Below are positions 12,239 to 24,760 of a DNA stretch of 64,000 bases, piece after piece (the first letter of the stretch is position 1; the number at the start of each line of letters is the position of its first letter). This DNA is from Parapristionchus giblindavisi (Eukaryota > Nematoda > Chromadorea > Rhabditida > Diplogasteridae), in assembly GCA_943737045.1 (NCBI GenBank), contig CALSFV010000202.1:310001-374000 (forward strand). The letters run 5' to 3'. The notes below the pieces were generated by a model. That model did no database searches. It saw only the letters and a program-made list of their open reading frames with translations, and had not been told where the DNA came from. The translations under genes and the position numbers were made by a program.

Positions 12239-13046
12239 TTAACCCGAAATGAGTTTAGATCATACATAATGGATTAAAAATCTTTTTGATATAGATAACA
12301 TGTCTATCCCGTCTAACTGATTGATCACACCACTGAACACTGACCAGTATCAGCAAATAGAAATATATAGGAAATAAAGGTACATGGTGCTCTACAAGAT
12401 AAGTATATAGTGTGGAACTTGAAACCGACTGGTAGCAAGCAGAAACAAAAACGACATTTCGGGTAGAACAACTTTAATTGAAGAATCATTAGGAATGAAT
12501 CTATAACAGAATTGGAATGTTGAATGGAATGGATGGGTAAGTCGATCAACGGAAGGGAACAATATGGTTTCGATATGAAACAGTAAACAGATAACCAGAA
12601 AAGAAACAAAACAAAGATAAAAACACTACTCAGTTATACTATAGAATAGAATCTCAAGAATCAAAACTATTATATAGTTATTATTGAAGGAAAAGAAAAG
12701 ATAGAAAAGACGAGGACGAAAAAGAGATATAAAAAGAGGTGTCATGAAGGAAAAAGTGCAGAAAAAAATTAGTTGAACAGGTAATACAATTAGTGCATTG
12801 ATGAGAAAAAGAATATTGTTGGACGATTAACTATAATATATTAGGAAAGGAGAATACTAAACATGATATAACAGATGACGACCGGAAAAATAGTAAACTC
12901 ATCTCATGAGAAAAAAAGAGGGCAAGAATAATTGGATAAGAGGGGAATAAATGGAGGGATACGGTAGATAAACAACACTGAAATACATATCGAATTCAAA
13001 GATCAAAGATGAATAGTTCACGATCGAGGAGATATTAATGGATGAT

Positions 13047-14065
13047 CTAAATTGTGGATGAATGCTTCATCTTGACACTACGTGATTTTGGAGTAGATAG
13101 AGGTTGACTGGATACGGTACTACCACCATCACCACCATCTACCGTACTCATAACTTTCTTTATCGTATCACACACGATATTGTGGTACTTCGAGAGATTC
13201 TCCGGGTCCGATCTTCCAGGAATGCACATTTTCCCCACAACCAATCTGTAATTTGCATCCATCAATCATTATGTCAATCAATAATCATCATCGGAATCAA
13301 TTATCGATTAATGTGCTCGATCGATATGTTTCCTTCATAGGAAGTGTTAAAAATGTTTGTCTCTGTTCAAAAGTGAATTGTTTTCTTTTCAAGATTTTAT
13401 GAATATCCAATGAAGGGAATGGATATAGAATGAAAGTAAAAGGTTAGAATGATAATATTGAAGAGATAAATAATATTCGCTCACTTCATAATCTTATCTT
13501 TAGCTTCTTCTTCATTCATCTCATCATCTACTTTATCTATTCTTCTATCATTCTCTCCTCTCTTCCTCTGTCGTTCACTTCTATCATCTTCTCCCTTCTT
13601 TGCTCTCTTAGAGGTTCTAGTGGAGTGACGACGAGGACGACTTAAACAAAATGGTAAAGTTAAATGAAATGGGGAGTTATGTAATAGTTAGGTCAAGGAA
13701 ATAAAATATCCAAGATTCTCACATACACTAAACCACTTTTATCCTATCTATATATGTAAAATAGATTAACTGTAAAAGTTAACGTTCTTTATTTTAAAAA
13801 AAAACTTACTATTCCGCATCTTTCGTGTCCTCGTCCAAATCCGATTCCGGCTCTGCTTGCGTGCTCTACAAACACTGAATATTTCGAAGGGTCATACTGT
13901 AATCATGATAAATCATGATTACTGTAACTACCGTACCTTTCGAGTGTGCACAGTCCTCTTATTCGCTCTGCCAGTGAATAATTGTCCACGGAAACCTAGA
14001 GTTGGTATGGTGGCGGACGCTAGACTGTCCACTGAATCCTGGAGTGAAATCTGAAATGCAATCAT
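13047..14065 (-). CDS. Gene C copy 2: charged protein of unknown function
   Basis: Exons are 14065-13937, 13865-13810, 13640-13485 and 13245-13047; all lengths equal copy 1 (129, 56, 156, 199 nt) and the 179-codon frame is open. Replacements relative to copy 1 fall mainly in the last exon (Asn to Tyr, Arg to Asn, Gly to Val, Thr to Ser). Its 5' flank is the start of copy 3. There is no third copy because the third unit is cut off before this gene. Confidence 0.64.
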
Positions 14066-14275
14066 CTAATCAATAAGTAAATTAGTCCATAATTTCATCG
14101 ATGAATTAAGTCTACTGCGTGAAATGCACAAATAAATCAATAATATCTCAAAATACGTGCCATCACAGATAGTCATTGATATACTTGGCTTATTCATTCA
14201 ATAAATATTATTATCATTACATATTATCATTATTTACAGTGTCGATATGTGTGAACGAAAGAATAGGGATGAAAC

Positions 14276-14459
14276 CATACATTTTCGGTGCCCTCACCGA
14301 ATTATTTTTATATAGTTGGTCGATTTAGAAAAAATAGTTATTTTTTGCTTAAATTGTAATCTTTCACATAAAAAATGAGCATTATATAGTGGGTTGACCC
14401 TGAAAATGTGTCATATATAGTGGGTCAATCCTCACACTGTGAGGGTATGAAAATGTATG
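14276..14459. mobile_element. hAT-like MITE in repeat copy 3
   Basis: This is the same ancestral insertion, with 8-bp flanks at 14268-14275 and 14460-14467. Confidence 0.8.
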
Positions 14460-14552
14460 GATGAAACTGTTAATCACCTCGGATAGTGGGGTCACTCCGA
14501 GTATATCGTCAATCTTCATTCGTGCTTCTGATTCTGCACCACCTTAGAATAA

Positions 14553-14632
<80 letters not shown>

Positions 14633-17041
14633 AATCCTTATTACCTGGAACATGTTGAGGAGGATGAGAAGTAGTGGAAGATGGCGTATGTGGCTCCATT
14701 GGATGACCCTAAATATGAATTAAAGTCTACCAACATCTCATCAATATCTCCATTAAAAAGAAAATTATATTTATTTTTATAAAGGGAAGGTTCGCGCTTG
14801 ATATAGTATCCATGAAACCGCATACCGTTAAGGATAATGCATGAGCAAGGGATTGGCATGAAGCTGGTTTGCGGTGTTTCGTGGATATGTACCTATACAG
14901 TTGCTTTCTTGTCGCAGACTTTTCATTTAAGAATGAAACAACACTCACAGTCAACAGTAATTTAATGTTTTTAAAAAGCTAAACAAATATACAAATATTG
15001 CAATTATTGATTGGAATTTATCTTTTATAAATATAAAAGATGAAAGTGGAAAGAGTGAGAGAACTGTTGATACTTCACTTACATTACTTCCCATAGATAT
15101 CGTTGGTAAAGAAGAAGAAGTTACAGTACTACTTATTATAGTGGATGGAACTTACAATCAACGGTTCAGTCGTAGTTGTTTTCCTAAGCAAAGTCCTAGT
15201 CAAAGTGGACGGGTCTACAGTAGTACTCTGTTGAGTGGACGGAGTCGCAGTAGTGAAGATAGACGGAGGAGTCGGAGTAGGTGTAGGAGGAACAACTGGT
15301 GTTGACGTAGATGTGACGGAGCTGCTCGTAGTTGTTACTGTATCAAGGCCAGAAGATGGGTTCATTGCCTACAATGAAAAGTATGCGATTACGGAACATT
15401 TGAGCCAAAGCTATAACAAAATGCAAAGCTATTCTATTATAGAGTGATAGTAAAGGTGCGTGGAATGATAGTGATGATATATACAAGTGTATGATTGGTA
15501 GGTACCGTAAAAGGTAAGACTACAATGAGGAGATAAATCGTGGATGGTACATGTATCGTTGTCGGTTACAGTATACATATATGATTCAGACCCTTTTTTC
15601 TGATACAGTATCGGCAAAAATTGAAAATGATATAACTTTGGTCGTTTTCAAGCTACTGCATGTTTACCAGTTGTAACAAGTACTAGTACGTACACGTAGT
15701 CATATGCTTGATGAGTTGTGGAATACAAACATAGGTCGAAAAGTATGTTACAAAGTATCAAGCTTCACCGGATTTTGAGCCAACATATCACAAAAATCGA
15801 AAAACCTGACCGGATTTAGGCAAGCGCTGACCTGTGAATACAAATATCCAAAATGTACAAATTCAAAAGTTACAATTAGAGATAGTGGTCTAATATATAT
15901 ATATATATTATCTAATATCAAACATTGTCCATTTTTACGCTCAGGAGATGTAATTTGCTAGATGAGCTTTTCACAAACTTTAGAGAATATCGTTCACTAT
16001 GAGATATGAACATACTTGCAATGCATAATCAATACAGGGTCCATAGAGACAATATCCTGCCAATATGGAAAGACTGGCTACTGCTGAATCATATATATGT
16101 ACCGTAACCGACATTACTACGGCTACGATAACCGAGTGGTACCTGTGCGATAGTGGGTGCAGTGAGTAGTGAGTAGAGTGCTTGTTGATAGTCAGGCAAA
16201 GTGGGAGGAACGTACACCATATTATAACCAGGAGGAAGAGGAGCGCATATTGATGACTGCAATAATCATTCATTACCATAAGTCATACTCTAACTTAAAG
16301 CTCCACCGTAACCAGCTCAGAATTGGGATCGTACCGCAACTGAGTCCTTTACAGTAACCCGCCAAGACAATTACCGTAAGCAACAATTACATACCGTAAC
16401 CAGACCAGTGTTGGGATCAATTCGGGCAGGGGAGTATCCAAGTATGACATAGTATCCACCAAGATTGGCCGATGGAGGAGTGGACAGGAATGGCGATGGA
16501 TTAGAGAGTAGGGAAGCCATTGTTGCATGTTGATGATGTTGATGATTACCCGATGATACTAAAAAGCTCTTATCAATTACTACTGCTAAGCTTAAAAGCA
16601 GCCATATTGCATCAATATGGGTGGCTATTTTTCCTCTGGCTTCCAGACCTTTCAACACAGTATAAGTCCTCCATAAAACCAGAAGAAAAATGACGCTTCG
16701 TTCAATTAATATTGAAAATATTGATAACAAATGTTGCTTATTCCACTGCTTATCATATACAATCGATAGTCAAATTCGACCATAAAGTATTGTGTAAAGT
16801 ATAATTTTATTATTAAATAATCGTAAGAGGGCATGCTGGGCACATGGCTATTCGGAAGTTATTTTTTGCAGATTCGACTAGAATTTTTATAATTTTTTCG
16901 AGGCAATGCTATGCGCAAGGCCTCGATGGGAATGCAAGGATCTGCGCAAAGAATTGTTTTGACGGGCTCACCTGTGGTCGTCGTCGATGATGCGGATGTC
17001 GGAATAGACGGTGTCGAAGAAATTGATGACGATGTTGACAT
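14382..17041 (-). CDS. Gene A copy 3: P/S/T-rich protein of unknown function
   Basis: Exons are 17041-16972, 16558-16395, 16339-16307, 16256-16103, 16056-16016, 15368-15156, 14918-14826, 14708-14645 and 14542-14382. All nine lengths match copies 1 and 2, giving 330 codons plus stop. The sequence is nearly identical to copy 1. Intron 5 has lost a short stretch near 15830 and the trinucleotide tract in intron 8 has a different length, so changes concentrate in introns. As in the other copies, the stop codon and last residues are inside the hAT-like MITE (14276-14459). Confidence 0.74.
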
Positions 17042-17407
17042 TATCAGTATGATGAATATCAATGTCTATGGAGATTGAAGTGAATAGAATAGTCTGTAAA
17101 TAGAAATCAATCCATATATTATAACTACACACATACACTTATCCATTATTAGGGATGACACAAAAAGTAAAGATGATTACTGTAAGAGAAGATAACGAAA
17201 GAGGAAGATAAGAGACAATACGATGATAGAGAGAAGAGATAGTGAGAGAAACAGAAAGAGTTGGGTCATTCCCTAAGATATCCAAAATGATCAAAATGTT
17301 GTATAAGACCAATGGCGATTTTTCCGCTCAAGCAAGGATGGGATTCATTCACTGGAAATTAATCTTTCCTTAACTACTACAACAACTAATCAATAATCTT
17401 CCATCAA

Positions 17408-18739
17408 ATGGCCATAATTATCTCTTCTGACGAGTTTCAACTGGAAGAACACGAGGACTATCTACCACCACAGGTATTACATCATCACATCACGTTTTTT
17501 TGTTACATAATCGTAATTATCTTCACTTGAGCATAGAAGTTACAGTCAAAATTATAACCCTGCAACGATGTGTTCAAAAATTGCGTAAAGAAAAGAAAAT
17601 AAGAGAAAACTCCACGTATTACATCGTCCATTTTGAAGAAGATATAAGTGATAATTTGAGCCTTCTCATGACATATACAATAATCCATCACGTTCATTTG
17701 ATACAACTACGGGTACAACTATTTCATTCACATCACCAACCACTCTCAAAATATGGCCTATTGGTACTCATCGAGTCGGTATTGTACCAGTCAATGGAGG
17801 TCATCCACAATATGGATTCCCTAAGAATGATGAGTCAGTCATATTATATTATACATTCAGTATTTTGTCTATTTGGATGAAATATAGTCAATAACGCATC
17901 CCTCTTACAGTATGACAAACGTGATCGTACTTGGAGGCTCTGCATATTGTTTCTCATCAGGAAGTCTATGGTCATTATGTCTATCCCGATATGAATGGCG
18001 TCATGTACCTCTAGTAGAGGAACCCCATCACATGGAGTATACCACACGATTCGATCGATTATCGATTGTAGATAGACGAACGATCCAACTCGATCGATAC
18101 TTCCATATCAATCAATTGTGGACTAGTATGAGGAGGAGAGTCTATCTACTTTCCCCAATTGAGACACGAGTCTACGATAGAGTAACTATGAGTAAGCAAT
18201 CTTTAATGAAGAATAAATCTCTAATACTAAGAGAGAAAGTGGGATGGATCGAATAAGGTGGAAAGAATTGTATATAGGATACAGATTGCACAGAAATGTA
18301 GGAGTGAGATGATGGAATGAATGACTATTGCAGATCTAATTAGACAAGTACAGAATGATCAGAGAAATGTTATGATTCAACTGGACGAGTCTTCATCTAC
18401 ATCAATCACATTCACTCAATACAATCATTCCACTAACACTTTATCTACTTCAACTATTCATTTAGCTCCAAATGAACATTCCGATGACTGTGCAGAGTTG
18501 TGAGTAGTCTCATGTTTTGACCCAATTAAATTACCGTACACCTTTTCAGACCCGATGGGATTACAGTATGTCGTAAGTGTGCTATATGTCTGAAGGAGAG
18601 ACCATTGCGATGTACCGTTCACGTGCCCTGTGGGCATATATCGTGCTTCAAATGTGCATGTACACTGGTACAGCTATCTAGGACTTGTCATATTTGTCGT
18701 GCACCTATTCAATCGATGGTACGAATTTATGAACAGTAA
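17408..18739 (+). CDS. Gene B copy 3: C-terminal RING-finger protein
   Basis: Exons are 17408-17473, 17661-17833, 17911-18191, 18334-18499 and 18550-18739, identical in length to copy 1 (66, 173, 281, 166, 190 nt), giving 291 aa. The RING is intact with the same eight zinc ligands. Differences from copy 1 include Asp to His in exon 2 and Ser to Cys near the end of exon 4. This is one of two apparently functional B copies in the window. Function is inferred as an E3 ubiquitin ligase from the RING alone. Confidence 0.78.
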
Positions 18740-20088
18740 CTACTTATTTATCTATACCGTAATCGACTAGATTCATATCTTTCAAACCCAAATCAAATGT
18801 AACGACCACTATTTGATCTTCACCATTAAGAATGATCATATTAGCAATATTGTTTCTCACTGCCATTGATATTCTAATCCAATCGTTTACTTATTTGTAT
18901 CGTTTCACATTAAAGTGGCTTTATGACCAAATATCAATCCTTTTTACACTAATCAACGTACTGGATATGGAAAACAAGAGTCAATAACAGTGATAATAAG
19001 ATTAGTAAATACATCGGGGTTCATTAACCCGAAAGGAGTTTAGATCATACATAATGGATTAAAAATCTTTTTGATATTGATAACATGTTTATCCAGTCTA
19101 ACTGATTGATCACACCACTGAACACTGGCCAGTATCAGCAAATCAGCAAATAGAAATATATAGGAAATAAAGGTACATGGTGCTACAAGATAAGTATATA
19201 GTGAGGAACTTGAAACCGACTGGTAGCAAGTAGAAACAAAAACGACATTTCGGGCAGAACAACTTTAATTGAAGAATCATTAGGAATGAATCTATAACAG
19301 AATTGGTATGTTGAATGGAATTCATGAGTAAGTCGATCAACGGAAAGGAACAATATGGTTTCGATATGAAACAGTAAACAGGTAACCAGAAAACAAACAA
19401 AACAAGGATAAAAACACTACTCAGTTATACTATAGAATAGAATCTCAAGAATCAAAACTATTATATAGTTATTATTGAAGGAAAAGAAGATAGAAAAGTA
19501 CACGACGATGACGAGTCCTACCGAGCAACCTGCAATTAGGCACAAAGTATCGATAATCTCCTTATAAAATTTCAAGGAAACTGTGCAGAGATAGTCAAAT
19601 TTTGCAGCGGCCAAGGCTACACGGTTACACTAGGAAACACACTTTCTAGAAATATAATATTAAAGGCAGATTCCAGAGCATCAAGAGGGTTGCGGATAGT
19701 TTGATCTAATATTGTTGCATGGACAACGTTCAGATGAATTAGCCTAGTCATTCCAATAACAAGAGGGATCTTTTCTCTCGTGAATACAACGCAAATTTAA
19801 AAATACCATCGATCCTTTTTGTTTTTTTGGACCCGGCTATTTCGCAATTCAAATAAACACTCATTTTAGCCGTGATTAACCGCACAGAAAAAAAACACAA
19901 TGATCAGCAAAAGGCCAAAAAAAACAGAGAATTGCAAATACCATTACAATATAAAAGAAGAAAACTTCTCTAATAAATCTTCATTCCTGGGAATAGTTGG
20001 AGAGCAGATAGAAGATTAGGAGTGAGATGAACAGTAGTCCTTGGAGCCGTGAGAACGAATGCCTGAATAATGGATTGATGAATATAAT

Positions 20089-20281
20089 CATACATTTTCG
20101 GTACCCCCGCCGTTTATTTTTATATAATGGATCAATTTTCGAAATAGGGTGGGTTGATTCACAAAACTCGTTATTTCCCCTTTAAAACCGTCATTTTTTT
20201 AGCTTCCTTTCACATCAAGTGGCATAAAATGTAGGCCTTATATAGTGGGTCAATCATTGCCTTGGGGTATGACAATGCATG
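20089..20281. mobile_element. hAT-like MITE, independent insertion
   Basis: It belongs to the same family as the element inside gene A. It starts CATACATTTTCGG, ends with an imperfect inverted copy, and contains the internal TATATAGTGGGTCAAT motif. It is flanked by different 8-bp direct repeats, AATATAAT at 20081-20088 and 20282-20289. The different flanks show independent transposition and fix the family's target-site length. Confidence 0.82.
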
Positions 20282-20332
20282 AATATAATGAAGAAAGTAA
20301 ATGGCCAAGAGCGAGAGACGTCTCCGGGGTTG

Positions 20333-20385
20333 TGTTGTGTTGCATATCATAAGTGTCTCGAGATATGAAACACAACACAACCACG
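20333..20385. repeat. Short hairpin repeat
   Basis: GGTTGTGTTGTGTTGCATATC is mirrored by its near-perfect reverse complement about 12 bp downstream, forming a long stem with a short loop. It could be a small MITE remnant. The surrounding 19499-20080 and 20400-20660 show no coding signal. Confidence 0.7.
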
Positions 20386-20662
20386 GTTTAAAGCCCGATC
20401 AATAATTACATAATTAAACCGAATTGGGCATTACTATTTCGAGCCAGTTTCTTAAAACGATATTGTCTAAAGCTTATAGGTGTATCAAAACAACAAACAA
20501 CATAAAGTAATGATATTAATTAACCTCGTATGTTTGTAGAGTAATGTACGCTTTATTGTCCTCGTTAGTCCAGTGTCGTTGCCGCACATCAAACCAGAGG
20601 GCCCGTGACGTCGCATGACCACCAAAAACCTTAATTTTACAACAAAGTACCCTTGTAATGTA

Positions 20663-20762
20663 CCGTTATATTTGCCTTACGTGCCTACGTCGTAACCTCC
20701 TCCTCCGCTTCTCCGTCTTTACGGCGGAGTTGACGGCGTGGACACGTAAGGCAAATGTAACG
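20663..20762. repeat. 100-bp inverted-repeat element
   Basis: Twenty-base arms (core TTTGCCTTACGTG and its complement) flank a CG-rich centre. It is MITE-like but I see no certain target duplication. Confidence 0.65.
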
Positions 20763-22019
20763 ACGCACAATGAACAAAAAAACTAGGTTAGAATAAAGAA
20801 AAAGCGAGAAAAACAAGAAGTAAAACTTCTCTAATAAGCCGTCAGCAACACTTGTTGAGGATTGACATCCTTCCACTGACGACGAGCATTGTACCACCAC
20901 CTGGAATGACACAAATATCACCAAAACAAGTAACAAAAACGTGACGACAATCAAATTGAAAGTAAAATACGAAACAGTGCAGCACTGCGCAGTTCATCTC
21001 TTGATGGCGCACTCACTACCGTATACATACACCACGCGCGCACGAATAATTGGGATAGTCTAAAAGGCGGCCGCGGCCCGTATCGGCGGTGCGGGGTATG
21101 ATTATGATTTATGGTAAACTACCGTAATCTACCGTAACCCGGTTCGGTGGGTCATATCAAGTGCGATGGGTCAGATTTAATTAAAAATTGTCGGGACAAC
21201 CACTATGCGCGGGGTATGATTATGAGTTATTGTAAACTACCGTAATCTACCGTATCCCGGTTCGGTGGGTCAGATTAAGTGCGATGTGTCATATTTCACT
21301 AAAAATCGTCAGAATGGCCACTACGTGTGCTTTACAGTAATTGACAACAGTTCATAACTGTTTCGCACACATATTGGTCATTCCGACAACTTTTAGAGAG
21401 ATCTGACCCATCGCACTTGATCTGACCCACCGAACAGGGTTACGGTAGATTACGGTAGTTTACAATAGCTCATACTGATAGCGCACACATAGTGACCATT
21501 TGGTCTCTAAGAATCTTGACCTAAGAAATATGTGAGTACCTCAATTCGAGGATGAGGAAACATAATCGCAAAATCGTACCTTTTGTGGGAAAATTTTGAG
21601 AAAATTAGCATTTTGTACCCAAAAAATCATTTTTTTGGAAGAAAACAGGTAGAAGATGGCGTTTTCGCACATACATTTATTGAGTAACTTCTAGATTTGT
21701 TCATTTCGAGTCGATTGAAAAAAGATTTCGCGCTGTAGGTCAAACTTTGTGTAAGATATGACTCCCCATTGTGGTAGATCAAAAAATCGATAAAAATACA
21801 AATTTGGCGAAAACAAATGGTTAGACCTTCTCCTTTCCCTCATTATGATTAATGAACCAAGTATCATCCAAATCGGAGAGAAAAAATTAAAACGGTTGCA
21901 TGGCTTCTTTCATTCTAACAGGAGATCCGTGATATGATGAAGCATTTCTCATTATTGGGGTCATCATTACTAGAGTTACTCAAGCTGGATTTAAGATAAT
22001 CCTGATAGACCCACTTATA

Positions 22020-22620
22020 AATCTTGTTTGGAAGCTAACATTGATTATTGTAAGTTTATCATCGAGGGTTAGCGCGAGGATGTAGACGCTGGGATGTAGA
22101 CAGGATGTATAGCAGTGGTATCATTTCCATGGACACCACAAGCTAGTCCCTTCGCAGTAGGGTACTCCTCGACTGACAATGAGGCCATATTCAGACATCT
22201 TCACTCTTGCGAAAACCTCCATTCCTGAACAGATACCTTAGTAGTTGGGCAACGTAAAGTATTCCGAATACTCAGGGGAGATACAACACACATCCATTCG
22301 CGGAGTTGTACAGTAGAAGGCTACTCTACCTTTTTAAAGGTAGAGTATAAAAATCTCCTTCGTAGGATGATCGTCCCGCAACCGTAGTTGAGCTACAGTG
22401 GATCGAACTCAACGAGATCGTTGTGGTTTATCTCAGGCCCCAAAGAGATATGGTATATTCAAACAACCGAGGTTATGTAAGAACGGCGTAACGCGTCGCG
22501 GTGTGCAGACTAATCGTTTAGTGGCATCCATTCCCCCACCCCAATGGTTCTGTGCTTGTTAAAGGTCATTAAACTGATTAACACACACAACACATGAAAC
22601 TTAAAAGAGCTACTTGGATA
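22020..22620. other. Single-copy interior of the foldback element with a perfect hairpin
   Basis: I see no ORF. At about 22324-22349 there is a perfect palindrome with half-site TACTCTACCTTT. Several short complementary segments between 22060 and 22460 suggest a structured transcript or remnant, but I could not match them to a known RNA. Confidence 0.35.
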
Positions 22621-22639
22621 TTTCTGTACTTTAGACTGA

Positions 22640-24690
22640 AATATGATCCGTCGCACCTGACCTGACACACCGAACCCGGTTACGGTAGAATACGGTAGCT
22701 CACATCAACCCATAATGATATCACACACGTAGAGGCTATCCCGACAATGTTTAGTGAAATATGACCCATCGCACTTAATCTGACCCACCGAACCCGGTTA
22801 CGGTAGAATACGGTAGCACACATTAACCCATAATGATATCACACACGTAGTGGCTATTCCGACAATGTTTAGTGAAATATGACACATCGCACTTGATCTG
22901 ACCCACCGAACCCGGTTACGGTAGAATACGGTAGCTCACATTAACCCATAATGATATCACACACGTAGTGGCTATCCCAGCAATTTTTAGTGAAATTTGA
23001 CCCACCGCACTTGATGTGACCCACCGAACCCGGTTACGGTAGAATACGGTAGCTCACATTAACCCATAATGATATCACACACGTAGTGGCTATCCCAGCA
23101 ATTTTTAGTGAAATTTGACCCACCGCACTTGATGTGACCCACCGAACCCGGTTACGGTAGAATACGGTAGCTCACATTAACCCATAATGATATCACACAC
23201 GCAGTGGCTGTCCCGACAATGTTTAGTGAAATATGACACATCGCACTTGAACTGACCCACCGAACCCGGTTACGGTAGAATACGGTAGCTCACAGTAACC
23301 CATAATGATATCACACACGCAGTGGCTGTCCCGACAATGTTTAGTGAAATATGACACATCGCACTTGAACTGACCCACCGAACCCGGTTACGGTAGAATA
23401 CGGTAGCTCACATCAACCCATAATGATATCACACACGTAGTGGCTATCCCGACAATGTTTAGTGAAATATGACCCATCGCACTTAATCTGACCCACCGAA
23501 CCCGGTTACGGTAGAAAACGGTAGCTCACATCAACCCATAATGATATCACACACGTAGTGGCTATCCCGACAATGTTTAGTGAAATATGACCCATCGCAC
23601 TTAATCTGACCCACCAAACCCGGTTACGGTAGAAAACGGTAGCTCACATCAACCCATAATGATATCACACACGTAGTGGCTATCCCGACAATGTTTAGTG
23701 AAATATGACCCATCGCACTTAATCTGACCCACCAAACCCGGTTACGGTAGAATACGGTAGCTCACATTAACCCATAATGATATCACACACGCAGTGGCTG
23801 TCCCGACAATGTTTAGTGGAATATGACACATCACACTTGATCTGACCCACCGAACCCGGTTACGGTAGAATACGGTAGCTCACATCAACCCATAATGATA
23901 TCACACACGTAGTGGCTATCCCGACAATGTTTAGTGAAATATGACCCATCGCACTTAATCTGACCCACCGAACCCGGTTACGGTAGAATACGGTAGCTCA
24001 CATCAACCCATAATGATATCACACACGTAGTGGCTATCCCGACAATGTTTAGTGAAATATGACACATCGCACTTGAACTGACCCACCGAACCCGGTTACG
24101 GTAGAATACGGTAGCTCACATCAACCCATAATGATATCACACACGTAGAGGCTATCCCGACAATGTTTAGTGAAATATGACCCATCGCACTTAATCTGAC
24201 CCACCGAACCCGGTTACGGTAGAATACGGTAGCTCACATTAACCCATAATGATATCACACACGCAGTGGCTGTCCCGACAATGTTTAGTGAAATATGACA
24301 CATCGCACTTGAACCGACCCACCGAACCCGGTTACGGTAGAATACGGTAGCTCACATCAACCCATAATGATATCACACACGTAGTGGCTATTCCGACAAT
24401 GTTTAGTGAAATATGACACATCGCACTTGATCTGACCCACCGAACCCGGTTACGGTAGAATACGGTAGCTCACATTAACCCATAATGATATCACACACGT
24501 AGTGGCTATCCCAGCAATTTTTAGTGAAATATGACCCACCGCACTTGATGTGACCCACCGAACCCGGTTACGGTAGAATACGGTAGCTCACATTAACCCA
24601 TAATGATATCACACACGTAGTGGCTATCCCGACAACGTTTAGTGAAATATGACATATCGCACTTGATCTGACCCACCGAACCGGAATACA
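22640..24690. repeat. 118-bp satellite array, about 17 copies
   Basis: The motif TACGGTAGAATACGGTAG begins at 22681 and recurs exactly every 118 bp (22799, 22917, 23035 and so on to 24569). Monomers fall into subtypes by the sequence after CACACAC (GTAGAGG, GTAGTGG with TTCC, GTAGTGG with CCCAGC, GCAGTGGCTGTCC). The subtypes recur in a similar order at copies 1-4 and 13-16, a sign of higher-order duplication. Confidence 0.95.
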
Positions 24691-24760
24691 GTAGATTCGG
24701 GCCGCGGGCCGCGGGCCGCCTTTTACACCGATTTCGGGCCGCGGGCCGCCTTTTAGACTA

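Larger units (their letters stand above)
6971..14177. repeat. Tandem segmental repeat, copy 2
   Basis: This is the second direct copy and joins copies 1 and 3 without spacer. It carries intact genes A and C but a frameshifted gene B. It is the most divergent of the three in its A/B half: it has many private substitutions where copies 1 and 3 agree, and it alone has the insertion at 11779-12238. In its C half it closely matches copy 1. Confidence 0.97.
14178..19498. repeat. Tandem segmental repeat, copy 3 (3'-truncated)
   Basis: The third direct copy ends near 19498, where similarity to copy 1 stops abruptly (copy 1 position about 5326), so gene C is missing. From 14178 to about 19070 it is almost identical to copy 1. 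From about 19075 to 19498 it carries many substitutions and small indels relative to both other copies. The step in identity suggests recent gene conversion or unequal exchange that stopped near 19070. Confidence 0.95.
21056..24760. mobile_element. 3.7-kb foldback element carrying a 118-bp satellite
   Basis: The ends are inverted copies of each other: TAGTCTAAAAGGCGGCC at 21056 and its complement ending at 24760, followed inward by GC-rich GGCCGCGGGCC-type sequence. The left arm holds about two copies of a 118-bp monomer (motif ACCGTAATCTACCGTA at 21121 and 21239). The right arm holds about 17 copies in the opposite orientation. The interior at 21480-22620 is single-copy, with no recognisable transposase. 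Whether this is one transposon or a satellite that grew inside a foldback element cannot be told from the sequence alone. Confidence 0.7.

Noticed and set aside
21056..24760. CRISPR array or rDNA repeat
   Set aside because: The 118-bp units are contiguous near-identical monomers without spacers and show no rRNA similarity. It is satellite DNA.
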